Positions 1 through 7,085 of a stretch of 12,069 bases of DNA are shown here, piece after piece. The position numbers and the translations under genes are program-made. The stretch is from NCBI GenBank assembly GCA_012514255.1, contig JAAZAP010000132.1:1-12069 (forward strand), written 5' to 3'. The stretch's first letter is position 1. Each line of letters starts with the position of its first letter. Source of the stretch: Bacteroidales bacterium. Its GTDB lineage: Bacteria > Bacteroidota > Bacteroidia > Bacteroidales > VadinHA17. The notes below the pieces were generated by a model. That model was not told the origin of the DNA and did not search any database. It was given only the letters and a program-made list of their open reading frames with translations.

Positions 1-52
1 CAAGAACAGGATCTTCCTTGATGACATCAAGGTAGAGATCATTCTTCCTTAG
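1..52 (+). CDS. C-terminal end of a plus-strand gene, possibly a beta-sandwich carbohydrate-binding domain (partial)
   Basis: Reading from base 2, the plus strand encodes NRIFLDDIKVEIILP (after a first Lys) and stops at TAG 50-52. The pattern of an aliphatic strand, a D-D turn and a second short strand at the very C-terminus resembles the final beta strand of jelly-roll or concanavalin-like domains in secreted Bacteroidota glycan-active proteins. The gene's body lies outside the window, so the family is a guess. Support for it being coding comes from the protein-like composition and from a terminator hairpin that begins 23 bases after the stop. It converges with the nine-gene minus-strand operon, so it belongs to a separate transcription unit. 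Confidence 0.5.
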   Translation, partial: KNRIFLDDIKVEIILP

Positions 53-74
53 AGTTTTTGGGTTAGTTTCAATT

Positions 75-110
75 AAAGGGGCGTTCATCTGAGGTGAACG
101 CCTCTTTTAT
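75..110. terminator. Intrinsic terminator hairpin between convergent genes
   Basis: Bases 75-87 pair with 95-107 in a 13-bp stem containing one G-T pair (79 with 103), around a 7-base loop at 88-94. On the plus strand the stem runs into CTCTTTTATT, a reasonable U-tract, so it fits best as the terminator of the plus-strand gene ending at 52. On the minus strand it lies about 45 bases after the stop of the GH20 gene and is followed by a weaker T run, so it may also end the operon transcript. There is nothing else recognisable between 53 and 152. Confidence 0.8.
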
Positions 111-152
111 TCGGATGTCTGCCGTAACAGATGCACGGGATAATAAGGTGAA

Positions 153-2495
153 TTAATCCTCTGCTGAGGCATGATGGAACAGCAGCTCAGCGGGCACGGG
201 CTGCCTGGCTACACCGGGGCCTTCCCAGTTCAGACTGAGACTCTGACGATACAACCTCTGGAAGTAACGGACTGTTATGTTGTGGATGCCAGCCTTCAGG
301 GCTGCACGACCCTCATTGATGATACCATGATGAAACTTATCACCATCAACCACCAGTTCATCATTAATCCAGACCCTTACGCCGTCGTCTGAATTGGTAT
401 AGAAACTGTATATGCCGTCAGAAGGAACCATAATATACCCTTCCATCTGGAGTCCGAAATTTTCCGTCGGGGCACCGTCAGGGATTCTTACCGCTGGTGT
501 AACTCCTTCAGAAACCATATCGGTGCCAATGTCCATGACAGATCCGAATTCACCCCTGTACAGGGTATAGCTCAGACCCGGCTTCATGCTTCCGGCAGCA
601 GCAGGTTCATTTAGCGCTGTTTTTCTGAACACTCCCGCCATCACGGCGCTCTTTCTGCCGCCGGGCATCACCGTCACGGACTTTAGTGTGATCTCCGGAG
701 CGGGGGTAAGAGCGAGTACGCCATCATATCGCTTTGATCTCTCATCAGGCTCACTTCCATCAGTAGTGTAAAATATATCCGAGCCTGCTACTCCATTTGT
801 AAGTTCAACGGAAACAGTATCAACGGTGACAAGGTTTATGGCTTCGTACCCTTGCGGGTAAGGCACTCTGTATTTAATACCCATGGCATCATAGCGGACA
901 TACTGCGCTGCCATACGTCTCTCAAATCCCTCATATTCAAGTAGTTTATTCGGTGTCCAGAGAGCCTCCGCCAAAGCCGCCAGGCGCGGGAAGAGCATAT
1001 ATTCTACGTGTTCCTCATCAGCTATATACTCAGTCCAGAGATTAGCCTGAGCACCTATGATATGCTTTCTCTTCTCTTCATCAATCTCAGACGGCATTAT
1101 ATCAATTGAGTATACCTTATCCATCGGGAGCATCCCTCCTATTGATAGGGGCTCATTGTATTCCGACTGGTAGTAGTCGAGATAGACAAATGAATGAGGC
1201 GTCATTACCACATCATGACCCATATTGGCTGCGTGAATGCCACCACTGTGTCCTCTCCATGACATCACCGCTGCATTATCAGCAATACCTCCTTCAAGTA
1301 TTTCATCCCAGCCTATGATCTTCTTGCCCTTTGTTGCCAGAAATGCTTCCATGTGTCTCACAAGATAGCTCTGCAGTTCATGTTCATCCTTAAGGTCATT
1401 GTCAGCCATTTTCTTCTGGCAGCTCGGGCACTGCTCCCATCGGACTTTCGGGCACTCATCGCCACCGATATGAATATACTCATAGGGGAAGAGCTCAGCA
1501 ACCTCGCTCAGCACCCCTTCCAGAAACTCATAGGTCTCCTCCTTCCCTGCGCAGAAGACATCTTCAGACACTCCCCACCTGTTAAAGGGAGGTACCGGCC
1601 CGCCGGTGCATGAGAGCTGCGGGTAAGCCTGCAGGGCGGCCACGGCATGGCCTGGCATCTCTATCTCCGGCAGGACGTTTATATGCAGCCTCGAAGCGTA
1701 TTCCACCACATCGCGCACATCCTGCTTTGTGTAATATCCGCCATGCCTTGTGCCATCATATACCCAGGGCGTCTCGCTGCCATGCCCGGTGAGTGTCTCA
1801 TCCCTCCATGCAGCAACCGAGGCCAGCTCAGGATATTTTTCAATCTCGATTCTCCAGCCTTGGTCGTCTGTCAGATGCCAGTGAAAAGTATTGAGCTTAT
1901 GCATTGCCATTGCATCAAGCACCCTGAAGATGAATTCTTTCGGAAAGAAATGACGGGAGACGTCAAGATGCATGCCACGCCATTTATACTGTGGTGCATC
2001 ACTGATATTTACGCATGGTATGGCGATCTTTCCTTTCAACAGTTTATTGGAAGGGTAAATAAGCTGAATCAGCGTCTGAATGCCATAGAAGAGTCCGGCG
2101 TCACCACCTGCAGTAACAGCTATTGCATCAGACCTTACTTCCAGCCTGTATGCCTCGGGGTTCTCAATCAGACTGTCACGTGTTGCAGTGATGACAGTGG
2201 GAAGATCCGGTTCCTGTTGTTCCGTAACCATTGTAATTCCATAACGCTCTTTAAGGAACCCATTGAACATAATGGCAATTTCTGCAGCATTGCCAAAAGC
2301 AGGGTCAATGACAATTCCGGTCATTGTACTCAGCAGAAACTCCCCATCACCAGGTTCCAGCGTTACAGGCTGAGGAATCAGTGAAAAGGGATCGTATTTA
2401 ACTGCGTCTGCCCCTGAATTACATGCGACCAGTGCAGTAAACATTAAAGCAAGTAATGCTGAATTGGCGGAACGAATGATAAAAGTTGCACTCAT
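153..2495 (-). CDS. GH20 beta-N-acetylhexosaminidase lipoprotein with C-terminal PA14 domain
   Basis: Predicted exo-beta-N-acetylhexosaminidase that releases terminal beta-GlcNAc or GalNAc from oligosaccharides by substrate-assisted catalysis. The N-terminus is a lipoprotein signal with lipobox LVAC (Cys25), so the enzyme is probably membrane-anchored in the periplasm or on the surface. Residues about 36-165 form the GH20b domain. The GH20 barrel follows at about 168-515, with substrate-binding Arg173 (WRGMHLDVSRHF), EMPGH at 279-283, the catalytic pair Asp346-Glu347 in HIGGDE, and Trp413 and Trp487 lining the site. A small beta domain of the type found at chitobiase C-termini lies near 560-625 (FYTTDGSEP). 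A PA14-like domain follows at about 640-775 (SDDGVRVWIND), a likely glycan-binding module. It is the last gene of the operon, six bases after the acyltransferase gene. The family call is firm, but the glycan specificity is unknown. Confidence 0.95.
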   Translation of the reverse strand: MSATFIIRSANSALLALMFTALVACNSGADAVKYDPFSLIPQPVTLEPGDGEFLLSTMTGIVIDPAFGNAAEIAIMFNGFLKERYGITMVTEQQEPDLPTVITATRDSLIENPEAYRLEVRSDAIAVTAGGDAGLFYGIQTLIQLIYPSNKLLKGKIAIPCVNISDAPQYKWRGMHLDVSRHFFPKEFIFRVLDAMAMHKLNTFHWHLTDDQGWRIEIEKYPELASVAAWRDETLTGHGSETPWVYDGTRHGGYYTKQDVRDVVEYASRLHINVLPEIEMPGHAVAALQAYPQLSCTGGPVPPFNRWGVSEDVFCAGKEETYEFLEGVLSEVAELFPYEYIHIGGDECPKVRWEQCPSCQKKMADNDLKDEHELQSYLVRHMEAFLATKGKKIIGWDEILEGGIADNAAVMSWRGHSGGIHAANMGHDVVMTPHSFVYLDYYQSEYNEPLSIGGMLPMDKVYSIDIMPSEIDEEKRKHIIGAQANLWTEYIADEEHVEYMLFPRLAALAEALWTPNKLLEYEGFERRMAAQYVRYDAMGIKYRVPYPQGYEAINLVTVDTVSVELTNGVAGSDIFYTTDGSEPDERSKRYDGVLALTPAPEITLKSVTVMPGGRKSAVMAGVFRKTALNEPAAAGSMKPGLSYTLYRGEFGSVMDIGTDMVSEGVTPAVRIPDGAPTENFGLQMEGYIMVPSDGIYSFYTNSDDGVRVWINDELVVDGDKFHHGIINEGRAALKAGIHNITVRYFQRLYRQSLSLNWEGPGVARQPVPAELLFHHASAED

Positions 2496-2501
2496 TTTTG
2501 T

Positions 2502-3674
2502 TCAGACTTTAAGGAAAATCCTGTGACGATAAAGAAACCAGAGGAAGAACCACACCACGGCTATATATCCCAGGGAGCTGATGAATGGTTGGAGCATGGC
2601 AGGCGACAGGTCATGGATGCCTTTAAGAAAGAAATCGCGAATGATGTCAAACCTGAGTATCCTGTGTTGCAGCACATAAATTGTAATGGAGTTCATGCCT
2701 ATAACCACAAAGAAGAAGGCCCATTTTCTTTTCTTCCACACATCGATGATGAGGTAAAACAAGCCCAGAAGCATCAGGCTCCACCCTCCGGCGTACAACA
2801 CGAAGGAGCTGGTCCACAGGATCTTGTTTATCGGGAAGAAGGTACTCCACAGCAGTCCGAGGAGCAGGCTGGCCAGGCCGGCGCCAATAATGATCAGCGC
2901 TTTTCGCAGTCCTGTCAGTCCCTGCTTTTCAAGGCGGAGCAGATGGCCTGCAAAAACCCCTAGAAGAGCAGTGGATACAGAGGGTATTGTACTCAGAATA
3001 CCTTCCGGTTCATTGAAGGTGGTATACATTGTTCCAGGCAAGAGTAACCTGTCAATGTAGCCTGCCAGGTTACCTTCAGGTGTAAGCACTCCTGCACCAA
3101 TACCCGGTACAGGCACAAGCATCATCAGCAGGCAATAGATGATCAGCAGGCTCCAGAACCAGGTCACCTGCCATCTGATACCTGCATTCAGCACAATCAT
3201 TGCAGCCAGGAACCATGCTACACCTATCCTGCCAAGCACACTGGCAAATCGCATATTGTCAGGATTAAGTTCCAGAATACGGTTAACCAGCATGCCCAGA
3301 ATCACAAGAATAATCATTCTTTTTACTGCGTGCTGGTAAATTTTTCTGCGTGATTCACCTCTGGCTGCCCTTGAAGCAAATGAGTAGGGCATGGAGACAC
3401 CTGCGAGGAAAAGAAAAAGCGGAAAAATCATATCATAGAATGCAAAACCATTCCATTCAACATGATGCATCTGGGAGTTCATCCAGGTAAAGACCGGCCA
3501 GCCGGTTACAGTTGCCAGTGCCCATACCAGCTTCTGCCCACCGGTTATCCAGAACATGTCAAATCCTCTGAGGGCATCCAGGCTGTAGAGCCTTCCGGAT
3601 TTTGCGGAACTCCCGCCGCTGCTGCCACCGGAATGATTGAGGGCAATCTCTTGTTCCCTGGTTGTTCTGCTCAT
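2502..3674 (-). CDS. nagX: NagX/HGSNAT-like integral membrane acyltransferase (DUF5009 type)
   Basis: Multi-pass membrane protein of the family that includes human heparan-alpha-glucosaminide N-acetyltransferase and bacterial NagX. The human enzyme moves an acetyl group from cytosolic acetyl-CoA across the membrane onto a terminal glucosamine. Family landmarks visible here are LDALRGFDM (32-40), HHVEWNG (70-76) with His71 in the position of the human active-site histidine, D81 and FP at 84-85, LGRIGVAW (147-154), PEGILSTIPS (223-232), PINKILWTSSF (281-291) and GMNSITIYV (326-334). About ten hydrophobic segments are seen, and the C-terminus is short and basic. The first 27 residues are polar and include a Ser/Gly-rich stretch. 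The gene starts one base from the stop of the upstream GH16 gene, suggesting translational coupling. Acetylation of glucosamine is inferred from family and neighbours. Another acyl acceptor is possible. Confidence 0.85.
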   Translation of the reverse strand: MSRTTREQEIALNHSGGSSGGSSAKSGRLYSLDALRGFDMFWITGGQKLVWALATVTGWPVFTWMNSQMHHVEWNGFAFYDMIFPLFLFLAGVSMPYSFASRAARGESRRKIYQHAVKRMIILVILGMLVNRILELNPDNMRFASVLGRIGVAWFLAAMIVLNAGIRWQVTWFWSLLIIYCLLMMLVPVPGIGAGVLTPEGNLAGYIDRLLLPGTMYTTFNEPEGILSTIPSVSTALLGVFAGHLLRLEKQGLTGLRKALIIIGAGLASLLLGLLWSTFFPINKILWTSSFVLYAGGWSLMLLGLFYLIIDVWKKRKWAFFFVVIGMNSITIYVLQHRILRFDIIRDFFLKGIHDLSPAMLQPFISSLGYIAVVWFFLWFLYRHRIFLKV

Positions 3675-3675
3675 A

Positions 3676-4413
3676 CTAGTTGAGTATTTCTACATGATCA
3701 ATTATTACCTCTGCCTCCCGTCCGTCAGAGGGCGGAGTGCCTCTGAAAAGCCACAGGTTCATCTTAAGTCTCTCATCGCTGTCAGGAGGATTGTCAGCGC
3801 CAAAGTAACTCCAGCGTGCGATTATCTGATTCTCACTGACCGGTTCTTTTCGGTGACCATGATAGCTGGCAAAATCGATACGTTTTTTGCTCCATTCGAA
3901 GAGGTGGGTTGAGTAACTTCCATCCAGGTCCGTCCTAAATCGTGCCTTGTTACCTGGCTTATATGAGGGTTGAATGACATACTGAGCTTCATGATTGTTA
4001 TCAATACCCCACCGGGAAAACTCGATATCAATCTCCTCTTCGTCGTTCTTATAAGTATAAAGTCCCCATACCACCTGTTTGTCAAGACTATCAGGTCTGG
4101 TTGACAAATAAAAGATGTACCTGCCGTACCCGGTGTGTTGTGCCAGCTCAACCCGTGAGCAGTTCCATCTGCCGTCCCTGTAAGTGATCTTCATGTGAAG
4201 CCTGCCACGATCATCAACCCATACATTTTCTTCCGAGTCATTGAAGTAGTTCGGCCCGGGACCAGCCTTCCGGCCGCCGGTTGTGGAAACCACCCAATCG
4301 TAGCCGGAAAAACTGATAATTCTCGCGCCTTCCGGTATGACAAGTTCGGGCTCGCTGTCTGAGCAGGCAGCCATCATGGCATAGAGAAATACTATTTTCA
4401 GTAATCTGGACAT
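3676..4413 (-). CDS. Small GH16-type glycoside hydrolase lipoprotein
   Basis: A 245-residue exported lipoprotein with lipobox MAAC (Cys17). It consists almost entirely of one concanavalin-like beta-sandwich domain. The GH16 catalytic signature is intact as E-I-D-I-E at 127-131, with Glu127 the expected nucleophile, Asp129 the helper and Glu131 the acid/base. Other matching elements are the early GPGPNYFNDS (51-60), SRVEL (86-90) and a final strand ending VIIDHVEILN. GH16 enzymes are endo-acting on beta-linked galactans, glucans and, in some gut Bacteroidota, mucin or keratan-type poly-LacNAc chains. Position beside hexosaminidases and amino-sugar enzymes favours a hexosamine-containing substrate, but this is inference. 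It lacks any extra binding module. The start is supported by the signal peptide, and no clear ribosome-binding site is seen in the 21-base gap before it. Confidence 0.8.
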   Translation of the reverse strand: MSRLLKIVFLYAMMAACSDSEPELVIPEGARIISFSGYDWVVSTTGGRKAGPGPNYFNDSEENVWVDDRGRLHMKITYRDGRWNCSRVELAQHTGYGRYIFYLSTRPDSLDKQVVWGLYTYKNDEEEIDIEFSRWGIDNNHEAQYVIQPSYKPGNKARFRTDLDGSYSTHLFEWSKKRIDFASYHGHRKEPVSENQIIARWSYFGADNPPDSDERLKMNLWLFRGTPPSDGREAEVIIDHVEILN

Positions 4414-4434
4414 AAAGAGTCTGTTCCCGGTTCT

Positions 4435-5601
4435 TTATATCTCTTCAACAAATAACGTTCTGCCCTCCTTGATTGTTCTTTTCACACTCAGTCCGGAGCT
4501 CTCCGCCCTGAGCAGGATCAGGTCTGCCACTCCTCCTGGGCTAAGGCGGTATTCACCCGGTAATCCGGCCAAACGATACGGAATCCTTCCTGCCATGTCA
4601 AGGGCCTCACTGGCTGAGGCCAGGTCCTTTGAAACAAGTGTCTCCACGCAATGAAGCAATGATTTTCCAGATCCGGCAAGCATATCAGGATTACCTCGCA
4701 TATGAAGTTTGCCTGCATCAGTGAGTGTCACCTCTCCTCCTATGTGGGTGGTATAATTTCCCGGCTCCATACCTGTCAGGCTGGTTGCATCACTGACAAG
4801 TATTACTTTCCCGGGTTTCATTCTCAGGAATACCTTCATCACAGGGTCAGGGAGGTGGAAACCGTCAGAAATAATTGTGGCGTACAGTTCATCTGCTGCC
4901 AATTGTTCCCAGAGGTAATTCCTGTGTCTGGGAAGCATTGCGTGTGAACCGTTGCCCAGATGTGTGGAGAGTAATGCTCCGGCGTCCACAGCCTCCCTGA
5001 TTTGCTCCGGTTTGGCTGCTGTATGTCCTATTGAGACTATCACATTGCTTTCGGCTGCCTTTCTGATAAAGTCAGCTGAGCTCGGCCATTCAGGTGAAAG
5101 GGTGATAATGCGTATCATGCCGTTGCAGGCTTCCTGCCACCGGCAAAAGAGTTCCCAGTCGGGTGGGACTACATACTCTGCCGGATGAGCTCCGCGCGCT
5201 CCGTCCTCCGGAGAGATAAATGGCCCTTCGAGGTGAATGCCTCCCACTGCAGATGCCGCCTCCGGGTAACTCCTGCAAGCCTCGGCTATGGCAGCCAGTG
5301 ACCTGGAGATATTGTCACTGCTGTTCGTGATAATTGTCGGGAAGAAGGTTGTCACTCCTTCTCTCCATAACCTGACAGCAATTTCTTTTACTGTCTGAGG
5401 CAGCAACGGGTCAGTGTTAAGATCGTGCCCAGCATAACCATTGACCTGCAGATCAACCAGCCCAGGTGCAATAATCAGCTCACTGTCAACGGATGTCCGT
5501 ATGGCAGACATTTCAGTGATCAGTCCGCCATCGATGCACACCCGCACCATCTCTCCCGTCAGGTAATGACGTCCGGTTATTATATTGTCATTGGCAGGCA
5601 T
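4435..5601 (-). CDS. nagA: N-acetylglucosamine-6-phosphate deacetylase-like amidohydrolase
   Basis: Cytoplasmic amidohydrolase expected to remove acetate from GlcNAc-6-phosphate, giving glucosamine-6-phosphate for the NagB-like enzyme encoded at the other end of the operon. There is no signal peptide, and 388 residues is normal for NagA. Visible landmarks are PGLVDLQVNG (46-55), metal ligand Glu125 in HLEGPF, His193 in GHTAA, His214 in THLGN, DGFHLPD (246-252), and the catalytic Asp271 in VSDATSLTG. These match the E. coli NagA set Glu131, His195, His216 and Asp273. The segment after His214 reads THLGNGSHAMLPR rather than the classical THL-NAM form with a following R-E-P-G, so the phosphate-binding region differs and substrate choice is less certain. 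It is one of the few genes here with a strong Shine-Dalgarno site. Confidence 0.87.
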   Translation of the reverse strand: MPANDNIITGRHYLTGEMVRVCIDGGLITEMSAIRTSVDSELIIAPGLVDLQVNGYAGHDLNTDPLLPQTVKEIAVRLWREGVTTFFPTIITNSSDNISRSLAAIAEACRSYPEAASAVGGIHLEGPFISPEDGARGAHPAEYVVPPDWELFCRWQEACNGMIRIITLSPEWPSSADFIRKAAESNVIVSIGHTAAKPEQIREAVDAGALLSTHLGNGSHAMLPRHRNYLWEQLAADELYATIISDGFHLPDPVMKVFLRMKPGKVILVSDATSLTGMEPGNYTTHIGGEVTLTDAGKLHMRGNPDMLAGSGKSLLHCVETLVSKDLASASEALDMAGRIPYRLAGLPGEYRLSPGGVADLILLRAESSGLSVKRTIKEGRTLFVEEI

Positions 5602-5607
5602 GAGTAT

Positions 5608-5615
5608 CCTCCTTT
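5608..5615 (-). promoter_or_regulatory. Strong Shine-Dalgarno site for the nagA-like gene, overlapping the symporter stop codon
   Basis: On the coding strand the leader reads AAAGGAGGATACTC followed by ATG. The AAAGGAGG core lies six bases before the start and overlaps the TAA of the upstream symporter gene. The other genes of this operon have A/T-rich or nondescript leaders, as is common in Bacteroidota, so this perfect site stands out and fixes the start at 5601. Confidence 0.8.
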
Positions 5616-7080
5616 ATTTGCTGATTGACTTTAGAAGATTGTCCACTCTGGCGGGAACACTCTTTTTGCCAAGCAATCCGGCAGCAACATACAACAGCAG
5701 TGAAGTAAAGAGAGGCACTCCAACCTCAAGTGCCAGCGATGCACCCGGTATAAGCTTGACAATGATAAAACCTGCAATACCCGCCACGATGGATACTATT
5801 GCTATGTTGCTGTCACATTTCCGGAAAGCAGGCAGAAGACCAAGGATCATAGGGATGGCTATGGGGCCAAGCAGGGCTGCGAACCATGACACTATCAAAC
5901 CGAATACACCCCCGAAACTTTCCGCGTTGATGGCTATCAGAATGGTGAGCACCGTGAATGAGAATGTTGAAATCCTGGCTGCCAGGAGAACCTTTTTCCG
6001 GCTGAAATTCTCAAAGCCCTTAATGAAGCGGGGCATAATATCACGGGTAATAACAGCTGAGATTGTATTTGCGTCAGATGAAGTCATTGAAAGGGTATTG
6101 GTGAAGAGCGATGCCATCACCAGCCCCACCAGTCCTGCTGGCAGAAATTTCAGTGCCAGCATCCCGTATGACCTCGTCGGGTCCTCCAGGTCCGGGAGGA
6201 AGATGGGTGCCGCAAACATCGGGAAGAAGAGAACCGCCGGCCATATAAGGTATAGAATTGAGGAGAGTGTGGCCGCTTTCTTGGCCACCTGGCCTGATGA
6301 AGAGGCGATGAACCTGGTGGCCAGATGCCAGGTGCCACCGCTATAGCTGAAAAAGTCTATAATAACCATTGCAATCAGGAACTGCCATGTATACGGATCA
6401 CTGAAGAGGGCAGAATGCCCCTCCGGAAGCCGGTCCCACATGGTAAAGAAACCGGCAACGCCATCACCAAAATTTACCAGAACAATGATGAACATGGTGA
6501 TTCCAGCCACCAATTGAACCAGGAACTGGGCAAAATCATTCACCACATCTGCCCAGAGACCACCCAAAGTACTGTAGATAAGAGAAACGGAACCCGCCAG
6601 CAGGATGCCCGTGATGAAAGAAGTTCCTGCAAAGATATTGAGCAATACAGCTATGGCAGCCCACTTGGCACCCACATCAAAGATTTTGATGATCACTCCT
6701 GACCAGGCAATAAGCTGTTGTGTGTTGAGATTATAGCGTGTTACGAGGTATTCGGTAGGCGACTGTATCCCGGTGGCTATCCTGAGTCTGGCCCAGCGAG
6801 GTGCTATGAGGTGCGCCCCGAGAAAGGTTGCAACTGCCACTGCGCAGGCCCACCATACATATATAGTAAGACCATGAGTGTAAGCAATGCCGGCGTAGGC
6901 CACGAAGACCGCTCCACTGTAACCTGAGACATGATGTGAGACTCCGGAGAGCCACCACGGCAGTTTTCCTCCGGCCGTAAAGAAGTCAGCCGAGTTCTTT
7001 ACCCTCATGTAGGCCCAGAATCCTATTGAAATGAGCAACAGGAAATAGAGTGTCAGGACAATCCAGTCAATAAGCTGCAT
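5614..7080 (-). CDS. Sodium:solute symporter (SSS family), probable amino-sugar or sugar transporter
   Basis: A 488-residue inner-membrane protein with about twelve to thirteen hydrophobic segments. Family signatures include ADFFTAGGKLPWW (31-43), the SGYSGAVFVAYAG stretch (52-64) with the unwound first-helix region, and the conserved sodium-site segment around 321-347 (LFTNTLSMTSSDANTISAV). SSS proteins couple inward sodium flow to uptake of sugars, sialic acid, amino acids and other solutes. Being immediately upstream of the nagA-like gene, and in one operon with exported hexosaminidases, it is the obvious importer of the released sugar, most simply GlcNAc or a related disaccharide. Unlike a PTS it would deliver unphosphorylated sugar, so a kinase is needed and none is visible. 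The substrate cannot be read from the sequence. It starts five bases after the stop of the esterase gene. Confidence 0.9.
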   Translation of the reverse strand: MQLIDWIVLTLYFLLLISIGFWAYMRVKNSADFFTAGGKLPWWLSGVSHHVSGYSGAVFVAYAGIAYTHGLTIYVWWACAVAVATFLGAHLIAPRWARLRIATGIQSPTEYLVTRYNLNTQQLIAWSGVIIKIFDVGAKWAAIAVLLNIFAGTSFITGILLAGSVSLIYSTLGGLWADVVNDFAQFLVQLVAGITMFIIVLVNFGDGVAGFFTMWDRLPEGHSALFSDPYTWQFLIAMVIIDFFSYSGGTWHLATRFIASSSGQVAKKAATLSSILYLIWPAVLFFPMFAAPIFLPDLEDPTRSYGMLALKFLPAGLVGLVMASLFTNTLSMTSSDANTISAVITRDIMPRFIKGFENFSRKKVLLAARISTFSFTVLTILIAINAESFGGVFGLIVSWFAALLGPIAIPMILGLLPAFRKCDSNIAIVSIVAGIAGFIIVKLIPGASLALEVGVPLFTSLLLYVAAGLLGKKSVPARVDNLLKSISK

Positions 7081-7085
7081 ATCTT

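Noticed and set aside
1647..2384. 245-codon plus-strand open frame
   Set aside because: It lies wholly antisense to the catalytic part of the well-supported GH20 gene, has no recognisable domain and is rich in Cys and His in an unstructured way, as expected of a shadow frame.
2523..2963. 146-codon plus-strand open frame
   Set aside because: It is antisense to the acyltransferase membrane region. The Glu/Gln-rich composition reflects complement of hydrophobic codons.
5585..6346. 253-codon plus-strand open frame
   Set aside because: It is antisense to the symporter gene, with low-complexity Arg/Ser/Pro-rich content typical of the complement of membrane-helix codons. No motif is seen.
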